Origin: Terriglobus albidus
GTDB taxonomy: Bacteria; Acidobacteriota; Terriglobia; Terriglobales; Acidobacteriaceae
Length of the DNA stretch: 64,000 nt
Direction: 5' to 3'
NCBI RefSeq assembly: GCF_008000815.1
Contig: NZ_CP042806.1
Span: 5,022,001-5,086,000, forward strand
Part shown: positions 8,281-16,841 of the stretch, piece after piece
How the letters are laid out: the number at the start of each line of letters is the position of its first letter
Position numbering within the stretch: the first letter of the stretch is position 1
The notes under the pieces: generated by a model
Databases searched by the model: none
What the model was told of the DNA's origin: nothing
What the model saw: only the letters and a program-made list of their open reading frames with translations
Made by a program: the position numbers and the translations under genes

Positions 8281-8310
8281 GTCGGCTAAAGCCGACACGT
8301 GGCTTAGCAA
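8281..8310. repeat. Dispersed repeat with hairpin, copy 1
   Basis: GTCGGC TAAA GCCGAC (8281-8296) is a perfect 6-bp hairpin just past the stop of the TPR/HTH gene. Bases 8286-8310 match 17002-17026 at 22 of 25 positions, and both copies are preceded by AATCTA and followed by an imperfect ...CCGAT. It may act as a terminator for the TPR/HTH gene. Confidence 0.5.
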
Positions 8311-8317
8311 CGCCCGG

Positions 8318-10024
8318 TTATCGATGACCGTCCAATACACCCGCATTGCGGAGGAGACGACGCACTTTTTTGGGGGATATGGAGAGGCGATCGGCCACTC
8401 GGGAGATTCTCTTATTTTCGCGCATCCACACTTTTGGGATAACCATCCCCGCGAACTCTTCGGTAATCTGCTGGAAGGTCTTGTCGCCCAACACGCCTTC
8501 CGACCATGCGCGGAGCGTGTCATTAATGCCACAGACTCGTAGGACCAGTGTCTTCAATGCGGAGAGTTCTTCGAACAGGTGATCTCGATCTTCTGATCCG
8601 AGCAGAGCGGAAGCGGCGACCGCACACTCATTAGCCACATCCCATTCCTGAAAGAAGTCGCTCGCGGCCGTCATGCCCCGCATAATGTAAGCGCCTGCCA
8701 GCAGCCGACGATTCTGTGTGTGTTGTGCAAGTGCTATCGCTTCATCGCAGTATTGCTTCGCAGTATCGGCATGAACCTCAATATCTTTATCCTCCCCAAG
8801 TCCCTCATCGACTCGTGCATTCTCGGTGGCAGCTTGCAGCATGCGAGCCCTGGCCATCAGTATCTGGTCATTTTTTTTCAATGCAAGAGTGTAGGCTTCA
8901 AGCGCTTCCTGAGCGCCACGTTCGATATCTCCACTGTCCACGTGCAAATGCCCGGCGTTCAAAAGCGCCGATCCGATGCCGCTGGAATACCCATGCGAAG
9001 TGTAGATCTCGATGCCACGTTCCAACTGCGCCAGTGCCTCCCGGCAAATCTCGTTATACCGGGCGTGAAGATTGCCGCGGCTCCGTTCGTTCCCAGCAGA
9101 TTCGGCTCCACTCCGCAATCTGTCAGGCCGCCGGGCTCGTGCGTCAATTCGCTTCCGTAGTTGCAGTGCGAGGAGCCGTTTCGTATAAGCAGCATTCACC
9201 AATGTCCGGGCCAGGTTTCGATGGTCTGCATGCTGTGCCGAATAGATTGCGATAGCCCGGTCAAAATGTGCGAGCGCCTTTGTGTATTGCCCCGCTCTAC
9301 GTACGATCCGGCCACGGGCGGACTCAATATTGGCCAGAGCCAAGTCATAATCAGTTGTTTTCAATACCGCCTCGGCGTGATCCAACAGCTGCAATGCCTC
9401 CTTGTGCAGCCCCTTCTGAAACAATAGCCAGCATTCCTGGATCTGGATGACCGCGGTGGACATGGTTTCCTCGGAAGTCTTCTGGGTCAGACTGCGAGCT
9501 TGCACTATGTGATGGAGTGCCATGTCATATTCACCCTTCTTGCGATGCGACCGTGCCTTCCAGAAGTGCGCAAGGGTCGTGAGTTTTTCATCCTCGAGCT
9601 CTCTCCCGGCCTTGAGGACAACCTCCAGAATCTCGATGGCCGTGTCGGCGTCCTCGGCGGACAGTGCGCGGAACGCTTCGACCATACGCAATCTGAAGTA
9701 ATCCCCGAATGGCATCCTGCGGCGTAATTTGGGCGAGAATCGTTTCAGAAGTAGATCGATGAGCTCATAGTTCCTGTACCCAACATCGACCCACTGTGCG
9801 ATGCAAAGCAGTAGTTCAGCCGAATGCGCGCTCCTGGGATCCAGTTTTATCCATGCCTGCTGCTCTTCAAGCATGTTTATCCCTTTGGCTATTTGTAGCC
9901 TCTTGAGCGCCGCGGTAAGCTTCGTCAGAAACTGTAGTCCAAGAGGCATCGGCCCCAATTCTAGGTCTCGAATCCGTTGCGGTCGAGAAATAGTTTGCTC
10001 GTTCTGCTCGAGCTGATAGCGCAT
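8318..10024 (-). CDS. TPR-repeat protein with C-terminal Fis-like HTH, putative regulator
   Basis: A 568-residue, all-helical protein. From about residue 60 to 490 it shows degenerate tetratricopeptide-like repeats such as TTLAHFWKARSHRKKGEYDMALHHI, LLFQKGLHKEALQLLDHAEAVL and RRAGQYTKALAHFDRAIAIY. The last 50 residues (MRENKRISRVADRLSISPKKVRRLLRNAG) form a Fis/HTH_8-type helix-turn-helix. This suggests a transcription regulator whose TPR domain binds a peptide or protein signal. No enzymatic domain is seen. It is divergent from isocitrate lyase with 130 bases between them, so control of aceA or the PHA genes is a reasonable guess but unproven. There is no signal peptide; it should be cytoplasmic. 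Confidence 0.7.
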   Translation of the reverse strand: MRYQLEQNEQTISRPQRIRDLELGPMPLGLQFLTKLTAALKRLQIAKGINMLEEQQAWIKLDPRSAHSAELLLCIAQWVDVGYRNYELIDLLLKRFSPKLRRRMPFGDYFRLRMVEAFRALSAEDADTAIEILEVVLKAGRELEDEKLTTLAHFWKARSHRKKGEYDMALHHIVQARSLTQKTSEETMSTAVIQIQECWLLFQKGLHKEALQLLDHAEAVLKTTDYDLALANIESARGRIVRRAGQYTKALAHFDRAIAIYSAQHADHRNLARTLVNAAYTKRLLALQLRKRIDARARRPDRLRSGAESAGNERSRGNLHARYNEICREALAQLERGIEIYTSHGYSSGIGSALLNAGHLHVDSGDIERGAQEALEAYTLALKKNDQILMARARMLQAATENARVDEGLGEDKDIEVHADTAKQYCDEAIALAQHTQNRRLLAGAYIMRGMTAASDFFQEWDVANECAVAASALLGSEDRDHLFEELSALKTLVLRVCGINDTLRAWSEGVLGDKTFQQITEEFAGMVIPKVWMRENKRISRVADRLSISPKKVRRLLRNAGVLDGHR

Positions 10025-10154
10025 CGAGATCTCAGATATAGATGCATTTGTCCATCCGTCCGAATCGGACGACTTCGCTTGATCACAACAACATTGTGGT
10101 TTTTACTCGCACAACAAGCAACATCGCACGTCAGCTATATCGGAGAAGAAGGAC

Positions 10155-11477
10155 ATGAGCCAGCAATACGCAACCAACAATTGGAATTCGCCCCGATGGG
10201 GAGGAATCATACGCACGTACTCGATGGAAGACGTGAATCGCCTGCGTGGGACGGTACGAGTCGAGTACTCGCTTGCCCGCGCGGGTGCGGAGAAGTTCTG
10301 GCGCCTTCTGCATCAGGAGGCTTACATCCCTGCGCTTGGCGCACTCACCGGAAACCAGGCGGTGGAGATGGCTCAGGCGGGTCTGAAGGCGATCTACCTG
10401 AGCGGTTGGCAGGTGGCAGCTGACGCCAATCTGGCCGGGCAGATGTATCCCGACCAGAGCCTGTACCCGGCGAATAGTGTTCCAAGCGTGGTGCGGGCTT
10501 TGAACAGCGCGCTGTTGCGTGCTGACCAGATTGCCCATAGTGAGGGCTCGAACTCAGTTGACTGGATGCTGCCGATCGTGGCGGACGCGGAGGCTGGATT
10601 TGGAGGCGTACTCAATGCCTTCGAATTGATGAAAAGCATGATCGAAGCAGGAGCAGCCGCCGTACACTTCGAAGATCAACTGTCTTCTGCGAAGAAGTGC
10701 GGCCATATGGGCGGCAAAGTCCTTGTGCCGACACGAGATGCTGTACAAAAGCTGGTTGCAGCGCGTCTGGCCGCGGATGTGCTCGATGTTCCGACCGTCT
10801 TGATTGCGCGAACGGATGCTGATGCTGCAAAGCTTATTACCAGCGACTGCGACCCAGTTGATCAGCCATTCCTGGCCGGGAAGCAGACGGTCGAGGGATT
10901 CTTTGCCTTCCGAGGTGGACTGGATGCCGCCATCTCACGTGGTTTGGCCTACGCGCCGTACGCTGACATAGTCTGGTGCGAAACTTCCCAGCCAAACATG
11001 CAAGAGGCGCGGCGGTTCGCTGAGGCCATTCATGAAGAATTTCCAGGGAAATTGCTGGCATACAACTGCTCGCCATCGTTTCACTGGAAATCCAAGTTAA
11101 GCGACCGAGAAATCGCACACTTCCAACAAGAACTAGGAGCTATGGGTTATCGCTTCCAGTTTGTTACGCTCGCCGGCTTCCACTCCCTGAATCTATCCAT
11201 CTTCGAGCTGGCCCATGAATACGCACGTTCGGGGATGTCAGCTTACTCTCGCCTGCAGCAGCGCGAGTTTGAGCTGGCAGAGAAGTGCGGATATGGGGCG
11301 GTCAAGCATCAACGCTTTGTCGGGACAGGCTACTTTGACGAACTGGCTAACGTAATTGCATCCGGACAGACCTCGATCCGTGCACTACCGGGTTCAACCG
11401 AAGAAGAACAATTCGAAGTCCTGCCGTTTAAAGAGTCAATCAATTCGGCCACTTCTGCATCTGGAATGCCTGATTGA
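10155..11477 (+). CDS. aceA: Isocitrate lyase
   Basis: A 440-residue isocitrate lyase, the first enzyme of the glyoxylate shunt (isocitrate to glyoxylate and succinate). The catalytic signature KKCGHMGGK has the active Cys182. [31 protein letters not shown] and [11 protein letters not shown] are the metal and substrate-binding blocks. AAGGAC immediately precedes the ATG. No malate synthase is present in the window. The gene stands next to PHA genes, which makes sense because both pathways handle acetyl-CoA. It converges with phaR across a terminator. Confidence 0.95.
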   Translation: MSQQYATNNWNSPRWGGIIRTYSMEDVNRLRGTVRVEYSLARAGAEKFWRLLHQEAYIPALGALTGNQAVEMAQAGLKAIYLSGWQVAADANLAGQMYPDQSLYPANSVPSVVRALNSALLRADQIAHSEGSNSVDWMLPIVADAEAGFGGVLNAFELMKSMIEAGAAAVHFEDQLSSAKKCGHMGGKVLVPTRDAVQKLVAARLAADVLDVPTVLIARTDADAAKLITSDCDPVDQPFLAGKQTVEGFFAFRGGLDAAISRGLAYAPYADIVWCETSQPNMQEARRFAEAIHEEFPGKLLAYNCSPSFHWKSKLSDREIAHFQQELGAMGYRFQFVTLAGFHSLNLSIFELAHEYARSGMSAYSRLQQREFELAEKCGYGAVKHQRFVGTGYFDELANVIASGQTSIRALPGSTEEEQFEVLPFKESINSATSASGMPD

Positions 11478-11514
11478 TCTAACCGAGCTCGGTTTGCGGA
11501 TCAATCCTCTTGAT

Positions 11515-11540
11515 ACGGTGAGCGGGAGGACGCTCACCGT
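11515..11540. terminator. Bidirectional terminator between aceA and phaR
   Basis: ACGGTGAGCG (11515-11524) and CGCTCACCGT (11531-11540) form a perfect 10-bp stem with a 6-nt loop, two bases beyond the end of phaR and 38 beyond aceA. On the + strand it is followed by CTTACTGTATTTT. Confidence 0.75.
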
Positions 11541-11541
11541 C

Positions 11542-12132
11542 TTACTGTATTTTGGCGCGGCGCCGGCGCGTGGCTGGTTTCTTCGTGTGAGTGGTCTTCT
11601 TGGGACCAAGCTTCGAAACCAACTCTTCCAGTTCCGCCAGCCGTCGCTTCATTTCGTCCACTTCCTCGTTTTCGGGCTTCACCGCATGAGATGTCTGGGA
11701 GCCTCGCGCGGCATGGCCTGTCTCGGACGCGTGAGGTACATCCGTCGCTCCAGGGTTCGCTTCCGGTTGTGGTGGATAAAATCCAAAGGGATTTACGGCT
11801 GGGGAGATCAAGCGGAAGGTGTTCTGGTAAAGATCGAGCATTGCCTTCATGTATTTGAGGGTACTTTCCTGACCGACGCGCCCCGAGGCGATCACCAATT
11901 GACGGAGAACATCGAGCGGGAAATCGGAATTCGTTGTCTTGGCATCTTCTACGATGATTTGCGTCAATATCAGCCGCGTGATGTCTTCGCCAGTAGTCGC
12001 ATCGACAACCTGTACGTCCTCGTCGCGCTGCAGCATTTGGGCTACCTCGTCGAGGTTGACATACCGGCTGTTGGTTGTATCGTAGAGGCGCCGGTTTTCA
12101 TATTTCTTGATCAGGTTGATCTTCGAAGCCAT
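11542..12132 (-). CDS. phaR: PhaR, polyhydroxyalkanoate synthesis repressor
   Basis: A 196-residue protein. The N-terminal PHB/PHA accumulation regulator DNA-binding domain (about residues 5-65) reads IKKYENRRLYDTTNSRYVNLDEVAQML, almost diagnostic. It is followed by the PHB accumulation regulatory region (FPLDVLRQLVIASG) and a Lys/Arg-rich tail (KKPATRRRRAKIQ). In other bacteria PhaR represses phasin and PHA genes and leaves DNA when it binds nascent PHA granules. It is divergent from the phasin gene, and a TGC-rich palindrome lies between them, which fits that model. Here phaR means the repressor, not the class IV synthase subunit of the same name. Confidence 0.93.
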   Translation of the reverse strand: MASKINLIKKYENRRLYDTTNSRYVNLDEVAQMLQRDEDVQVVDATTGEDITRLILTQIIVEDAKTTNSDFPLDVLRQLVIASGRVGQESTLKYMKAMLDLYQNTFRLISPAVNPFGFYPPQPEANPGATDVPHASETGHAARGSQTSHAVKPENEEVDEMKRRLAELEELVSKLGPKKTTHTKKPATRRRRAKIQ

Positions 12133-12154
12133 ATTTATTTTTTGATTTTATCCC

Positions 12155-12182
12155 TTGACAAGCATTCAAGGTGGAGTACATT
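12155..12182 (+). promoter_or_regulatory. Putative sigma-70 promoter of the phasin gene
   Basis: TTGACA (12155-12160), a 16-base spacer and TACATT (12177-12182). The predicted start point, near 12189-12191, falls on the palindrome at 12191-12205, so a bound repressor would block initiation. The perfect -35 hexamer makes this the clearest promoter in the window. Confidence 0.65.
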
Positions 12183-12190
12183 GAGGTAAA

Positions 12191-12205
12191 TGCTGCAGTG
12201 CAGCA
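12191..12205. promoter_or_regulatory. Putative PhaR operator
   Basis: TGCTGCAGTGCAGCA is a perfect palindrome about a central G, containing CTGC/GCAG as in TGC-rich PhaR sites known from Paracoccus and Ralstonia. A further CGCAGCAT half-site follows at about 12210-12218. It sits at the predicted start point of the phasin promoter and about 60 bases from the phaR start, so it may control both genes. Confidence 0.65.
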
Positions 12206-12239
12206 TAGATCGCAGCATATATGTCCTGAGGAGGACTCC

Positions 12240-12824
12240 ATGAGCACTACGCAAGGTTTCACGTCTGCCGCTAAGCAGACAGAAATAGTGGAAAGCATTG
12301 CAACGCTGTACACGAAGGGTGTGGAGCGCCTTGCAGAGGCACAGAAAAAGATGCTCGACGTGGCACAGCAACACAACGTCGAAACGATTGACGCCTTGAA
12401 GAAAATGGGTCTGGGAACGCCGGGCGCACCGGGACTCTTCGTTCTGGATCTGGCTGCTGCGAGCTTTGGCCAATATGCGGATTTGCAAAAGGATGCAATC
12501 GATCTGGCCGTCGAACAGAGCCAAACATTGGCGGGCATTGCCAAGGAGCGCGTCAATTCGGTCTCGAAAACAACTGACGGCGTGACCGCACTGGCACAGG
12601 AGACCGTAGAACGCGCTACTGCACTGCAGAAGAAAGCGATTGAGTTTTCGGCGGCGCAGACCAAGACGGTTATTGACACATTTAAACAACAGTCGGGCGT
12701 TGCTGGAACTCCGGTCGAAGCAGCCGCTACTTCGTTTCAGAACGGAGTGGAGACCATCGCCGAAACCCAAAAGGAGTTGTTGAACATCGCCGGTAAGGCG
12801 TCGCAGACTAAGGCACGCGCGTAA
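12240..12824 (+). CDS. Phasin family protein (PHA granule-associated)
   Basis: A 194-residue helical protein. Repeated amphipathic stretches (VESIATLYTKGVERLAEAQKKMLDVAQQH, FGQYADLQKDAIDLAVEQSQTLAGIAKERV, EFSAAQTKTVIDTFKQQ) and a Lys/Ala-rich end are typical of phasins, which coat polyhydroxyalkanoate granules and limit their size. The frame is open further upstream, but ATG 12240 is clearly correct because a strong GAGGAGGA lies six bases before it. It is preceded by a promoter plus PhaR-type operator and followed by a hairpin. The strong signals suggest high, granule-coupled expression. Confidence 0.85.
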   Translation: MSTTQGFTSAAKQTEIVESIATLYTKGVERLAEAQKKMLDVAQQHNVETIDALKKMGLGTPGAPGLFVLDLAAASFGQYADLQKDAIDLAVEQSQTLAGIAKERVNSVSKTTDGVTALAQETVERATALQKKAIEFSAAQTKTVIDTFKQQSGVAGTPVEAAATSFQNGVETIAETQKELLNIAGKASQTKARA

Positions 12825-12863
12825 ACCGCTTATTTTCGTAATAGTCTTCAATACCGCTCGGAG

Positions 12864-12894
12864 TCGTGAACCGCTTTAGAGCTGCGGTTCACGA
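12864..12894 (+). terminator. Hairpin between phasin and phaE
   Basis: TCGTGAACCGC (12864-12874) pairs perfectly with GCGGTTCACGA (12884-12894), an 11-bp stem with a 9-nt loop, 39 bases past the phasin stop. The following TTGCCTCTC is a weak U tract, so partial termination between the abundant phasin and the synthase genes is likely. Confidence 0.6.
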
Positions 12895-12957
12895 TTGCCT
12901 CTCAGCGGCTGTCTTCAGGTGTAACCTTCAAAGGCCACCCGGGTTAAGGAGCAATGG

Positions 12958-13713
12958 ATGAGTGAAGCTGAAGCGGGAAACACCAATCAGTCTGATCCCA
13001 TGGAAACATTTCGTGAGATGCGGGATGCCTACCTTGATCTTTGGTCGAAGAACATGATCGAGCTCGTGAATAGCGACGGATATGCCCAGGCGTCAGGAGC
13101 GATGTTGGACAACTATTTGTCCGCCTCGGCCCCATTTCGGGAGATCTTCGAGAAGACGATGTCACAGACACTGCAGCAGTTCGGCCTGCCGACGAACGCA
13201 GATTTTGCCGGACTTGCGGGGAGATTGACGAACATCGAGATGCGGCTCGATGACATGGACGCGAAGCTCAACCACATTGAGAAGCTCATTGTGCCGCCAC
13301 AGCAGTTCGACGACCTGAACGCGAAGCTGGACCGCCTTGAGAAGCTCATTGTGCCGTCGCAGCAGTTCAACGACCTCAACGCAAAGCTGGACCGCCTTGA
13401 GAAGCTCATTGTGCCGTCGCAGCAGTTCGACGACCTGAACACGAAGCTGGATCGCATTGAAAAGCTGGTTATGCGGTCTCAGTCTGTCCAGCACGCAGAA
13501 CGAATAGAGCCGACAAAGCCGACGGTCCAGTCAGAACCTAGTCACCAGAAGACGGCTTCAGTAGCTCCTGAGGCTCCAAAGCAGACAGCAGCAGCAAAGC
13601 CACCTGTGCAGACAGCGCCGGTGAGGCAGCCTGGTAGCAGAACGCCGGACGCTGTGCAGAGAGCGATTGCGGTTAAACCGAAGCAACCAACTGCAAAAAG
13701 GGGAGCTAAGTAG
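12958..13713 (+). CDS. phaE: Class III PHA synthase subunit PhaE with internal tandem repeats
   Basis: A 251-residue protein. The N-terminal 85 residues (MRDAYLDLWSKNMIELVN, PFREIFEKTMSQTLQQFGLPTNADFAGLAGRLTNIEMRLDDMDAKL) resemble PhaE/poly(R)-hydroxyalkanoic acid synthase subunits. Residues 102-170 are 3.5 near-identical 20-residue units of the type AKLDRLEKLIVPSQQFDDLN, coded by a 60-bp tandem repeat. The remaining 80 residues are Pro/Ala/Lys-rich and disordered. Class III synthases need PhaE to activate PhaC. AAGGAG lies 7 bases before the ATG. The stop is two bases from the phaC start, so the two are translationally linked. Confidence 0.85.
   Translation: MSEAEAGNTNQSDPMETFREMRDAYLDLWSKNMIELVNSDGYAQASGAMLDNYLSASAPFREIFEKTMSQTLQQFGLPTNADFAGLAGRLTNIEMRLDDMDAKLNHIEKLIVPPQQFDDLNAKLDRLEKLIVPSQQFNDLNAKLDRLEKLIVPSQQFDDLNTKLDRIEKLVMRSQSVQHAERIEPTKPTVQSEPSHQKTASVAPEAPKQTAAAKPPVQTAPVRQPGSRTPDAVQRAIAVKPKQPTAKRGAK
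13261..13470 (+). repeat. 60-bp in-frame tandem repeat in phaE (about 3.5 copies)
   Basis: Units begin at 13261, 13321, 13381 and 13441, each opening (G/A)C(G/A)AAGCT(C/G). The middle two are almost identical; the first and last are more diverged. Each encodes a 20-residue coiled-coil segment plus a VPSQQF linker. The high DNA identity suggests recent expansion by slippage or unequal recombination. Confidence 0.9.
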
Positions 13714-13715
13714 AA

Positions 13716-14783
13716 ATGGCACAAGCGCCGGTTGTAACCGACCAGTACGCTATTCTTGCGCAACGCCTACAGACTCTGACCCGGGTGATGACCACGAATG
13801 CACCGATCGCCCAGACGCCTAAGCAGTTGGTGTGGACGCTGAACAAGGCCAAACTTTACCGTTACGTTCCTGCCGCCTCGCACCAAGAGCGGCATCGAGT
13901 TCCCTTGCTCCTTATTTTCGCGCTCATGAATCGGCCTTCCATTCTCGATCTTCGTCCTGGGAACAGCTTTGTCGAGTTTCTTGTGGAGCGCGGCTATGAC
14001 TTGTACCTGTTGGACTGGGGTATGCCGGGGCCAGAGGACAAGAACCTGAAGTTCGACGACTATACGCTGGATTACCTGCCGAGAGCGATCCGCAAGGTCA
14101 AGACGCTCTCCGGGGTAGAGGAAGTTAGCGTGCTTGGCTGGTGCATCGGTGCCATCCTGACGACTATTTACGCAGCTCTAAGACCAGACGATGGCTTGCG
14201 CAATCTGATCCTGCTGACCGCGCCCCTGGACTTTTCCAACAAGGAGAAGCTGACCTTCGGCCGTTGGACCGACGAAAAATACTTCGATGTCGACAAGGTC
14301 CTCGCTGCCTTCGGCAACATGCCAGGTGAAATGATTGACTACGGTGCGAAGGCCCTCAAGCCTGTAGAGAACTACATTAGCAACTATCTAAAACTCTACG
14401 ACAATCTGGATAATCCTCAAATCGTTGAGGCCTGGCACGCCATGAACACCTGGATCAGGGACACGATCCCCGTGACCGGCGCGGCCTTCCGTCAACTCAT
14501 TATTGACCTGTATCGCAACGATCGGCTCATGAAGGGGGAACTCTTGATTCGTGGAGAGCGAGTGGACCTGAGTCGGCTGCGAGCCAACCTGCTGACCGTG
14601 ATTGCCGAGGGCGATCACATCACCCCACCCTGCCAATCGGAGTCGATCCTTGACAAGGTCAGCAGTTCCGACAAGGAGATCTTCCGCGTCAAGGGAGGCC
14701 ATATTGGCATTATGGTTGGAAATGCAGCACACACACGCACCTGGCCATACATCGAACGCTGGCTCGGCGCCCGCTCCAAGTAG
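13716..14783 (+). CDS. phaC: Class III poly(3-hydroxyalkanoate) synthase PhaC
   Basis: A 355-residue alpha/beta-hydrolase, the usual length of class III PhaC (class I is near 560-600). The lipase-like box is LGWCIG with the catalytic Cys143. The other triad residues are Asp300 in AEGDHITPP and His329 in KGGHIG. YDLYLLDWGMPG is also typical. It polymerises (R)-3-hydroxyacyl-CoA, most likely 3-hydroxybutyryl-CoA supplied by phaA and phaB on the opposite strand, and works as a complex with PhaE. The gene order phaE-phaC is the reverse of that in Allochromatium. Confidence 0.95.
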   Translation: MAQAPVVTDQYAILAQRLQTLTRVMTTNAPIAQTPKQLVWTLNKAKLYRYVPAASHQERHRVPLLLIFALMNRPSILDLRPGNSFVEFLVERGYDLYLLDWGMPGPEDKNLKFDDYTLDYLPRAIRKVKTLSGVEEVSVLGWCIGAILTTIYAALRPDDGLRNLILLTAPLDFSNKEKLTFGRWTDEKYFDVDKVLAAFGNMPGEMIDYGAKALKPVENYISNYLKLYDNLDNPQIVEAWHAMNTWIRDTIPVTGAAFRQLIIDLYRNDRLMKGELLIRGERVDLSRLRANLLTVIAEGDHITPPCQSESILDKVSSSDKEIFRVKGGHIGIMVGNAAHTRTWPYIERWLGARSK

Positions 14784-14831
14784 CGTTTGCTGGGGAGCTC
14801 CTTCTAGAGCACCAGCGGTCCTCTGGATCTC

Positions 14832-15641
14832 CTACATGTAGCAGCCGCCGTTGATGTTGATCTGTTGACCGGTTATGTAATCGCCATAGGTGACCAGAAA
14901 CGACACGGCCGCGGCGATCTCTTCAGGCTGGGCAAAGCGTCCCAGCGGGATTCTCCCGCGAATCTTCTCTCGGATCTCCGAAGATACTCCGGCGAACATG
15001 TCGGTCTCGGTATAACCTGGCGCGATCGTATTGGCGGTGATGTTGTGCTTAGCGACTTCGAGAGCAAGCGATTTGGTAAATGCGATGATGGCACCTTTAC
15101 TGGCTGCGTAGTTGGCCTGGCCGAAGGCGCCTGCCTGCCCCACCACCGAACTGATACTGACGATCCGTCCGAACTTTTGTTCTATCATCGCCGGCAACGC
15201 AGCGCTGGTGCAGTAGAAGTTGCTGTTGAGATTAGTGTTGATCACGTGATCCCATTCGTCACTCACCATTTTGACCATCGATTTGTCACGTGTGACACCG
15301 GCGTTGTTTATCAGGATGTCGAGGCGCTTGCGCGGAGAATCAAGCACATTCTTCACGACCCGGCGCGCGTCCTCCTGATCCGACACGTCGCCCTGGACCA
15401 GCAGGCAATCCAAATCGGCCTCTTGTAGTGCATCGTGGAGTGAGGCTGCACTCTCGCCACTCGTCCGGTAGTTAATGGCGACTGTGGCTCCCTGACTAGC
15501 GAGTGCAATTGCGATAGCACGTCCGATGCCGCGGCCGGCACCCGTGACAAGGGCAACCTTGCCCTTGAGAGACTTCGTTGTAGGAATGTTAAGTTGATCT
15601 ACTGCAATATTGACGTGATCCACTACCGATGCTGTGCTCAT
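14832..15641 (-). CDS. phaB: Acetoacetyl-CoA reductase (PhaB/FabG-like SDR)
   Basis: A 269-residue short-chain dehydrogenase: TGAGRGIGRAIA (NADP-binding), NNAGVTRDKSM, SSVVGQAGAFGQANYAASK with the Ser...Tyr-x-x-x-Lys active site, and a final GGCYM. Its place just after a thiolase and beside PHA synthase points to NADPH-dependent reduction of acetoacetyl-CoA to (R)-3-hydroxybutyryl-CoA. An ATG nine bases upstream (15650) is in frame, but it directly abuts the AAAAAAGG ribosome-binding site; ATG 15641 has correct spacing. The gene is 15 bases from phaA and cotranscribed with it. By sequence alone FabG activity in fatty acid synthesis cannot be excluded. Confidence 0.88.
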   Translation of the reverse strand: MSTASVVDHVNIAVDQLNIPTTKSLKGKVALVTGAGRGIGRAIAIALASQGATVAINYRTSGESAASLHDALQEADLDCLLVQGDVSDQEDARRVVKNVLDSPRKRLDILINNAGVTRDKSMVKMVSDEWDHVINTNLNSNFYCTSAALPAMIEQKFGRIVSISSVVGQAGAFGQANYAASKGAIIAFTKSLALEVAKHNITANTIAPGYTETDMFAGVSSEIREKIRGRIPLGRFAQPEEIAAAVSFLVTYGDYITGQQININGGCYM

Positions 15642-15656
15642 GGCGCCCATCCTTTT

Positions 15657-16841
15657 TTAAGAGTTGACTGCCTCAAAAATTGCAGCGATGCCTTGACCGC
15701 CGCCGATACACATGGTGACCAGTGCGTAGCGACCACCGATCCGGCGCAACTCGTGCAGCGCTTTCACCGTCACAATCGCGCCCGTCGCGCCTAGTGGGTG
15801 CCCTAACGAGATACCGCTGCCGTTCGGGTTGGTTTTGTCAGAGGGGAGGCCGAGATCGGTGGCCACCGCGAGCGCCTGCGCAGCAAAAGCCTCGTTGACC
15901 TCGAATACATCAATCTGATCGATTGTCAGTCCGGTTCGCTGTAATAATCGTCTGACCGCCGAGACTGGTCCGATGCCCATGAACCCAGGCTCCACCCCGG
16001 TTACCGTGTAATCGACTAACTTTGCCAGGGGCGCCAACCCACGCTCTTCAGCGGCCCGACGCTCCATCAGCACCACCGCTGCCGCGCCATCGTTGATGCT
16101 GGATGAATTACCCGCTGTTACTGTGCCGGCTTTGTCAAACACAGGTTTCAGCTTCGTGAGGTTTTGAATGGTTGCATCGGTCCGCGGAGATTCGTCGGTG
16201 TCAAACTGGATCGTGCCGCCTTTGGTTTTGAGTTCGATAGGCACAATCTGGTCCGTAAACTTGCCGCTTGCGATTGCATCCAGAGCGCGGCGGTGGCTCT
16301 CAGCGGCCAGCGCATCCTGAGCTTCGCGGCTAATGTCCCACTTGCGAGCGATGTTCTCGGCTGTGACACCCATATGGATTTCCTCGAACGGGTCTGTCAA
16401 TGCGCCCACCATGGCGTCAACCGCAGCAGTGTCGTTCAGCCGCGCTCCCCATCGCAAGCCGTTCATCCAGTACGGCGCCCGGCTCATCGATTCGGTGCCA
16501 CCAGCCACCGCGGCCTCAGCGTCGCCGTGCACAATTGCCTGCGCAGAGGTGACGATAGCCTGCAGACCGCTGCCGCAAAGCCGATTGAGAGTGAGCGCCG
16601 ATGTTTCGACCGGCAACCCCCCGCGCAACGCGGCGACGCGAGCAAGGTACATATCCTTGGCATCGGTGTGAATTACATTTCCGAAGACGACATGGGCAAT
16701 CTCCGCAGGATCGAGGCCCGAGCGCTCTACGGATTCACGCGTGACCGTTGCGGCCAGTTCGCTGGGCGCCAGATCCTTCAGCGCACCTCCAAATTTACCA
16801 ACCGCGGTGCGCACTGCACTCAAAACGACAACTTCCCTCAT
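15657..16841 (-). CDS. phaA: Acetyl-CoA acetyltransferase (beta-ketothiolase)
   Basis: A 394-residue thiolase, the typical length. LNRLCGSGLQAI holds the active-site Cys, INDGAAAVVLM and NPNGSGISLGHPLGATGA hold the catalytic His, and CIGGGQGIAAIFE carries the second Cys. It condenses two acetyl-CoA to acetoacetyl-CoA, the first step of PHB synthesis. A longer frame to 16886 exists, but ATG 16841 has GAGGAG nine bases upstream and starts with the usual REVVVLSAVRTAVGKFGG. It is first in the phaA-phaB operon and reads away from the SDR at 17405. Confidence 0.94.
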   Translation of the reverse strand: MREVVVLSAVRTAVGKFGGALKDLAPSELAATVTRESVERSGLDPAEIAHVVFGNVIHTDAKDMYLARVAALRGGLPVETSALTLNRLCGSGLQAIVTSAQAIVHGDAEAAVAGGTESMSRAPYWMNGLRWGARLNDTAAVDAMVGALTDPFEEIHMGVTAENIARKWDISREAQDALAAESHRRALDAIASGKFTDQIVPIELKTKGGTIQFDTDESPRTDATIQNLTKLKPVFDKAGTVTAGNSSSINDGAAAVVLMERRAAEERGLAPLAKLVDYTVTGVEPGFMGIGPVSAVRRLLQRTGLTIDQIDVFEVNEAFAAQALAVATDLGLPSDKTNPNGSGISLGHPLGATGAIVTVKALHELRRIGGRYALVTMCIGGGQGIAAIFEAVNS

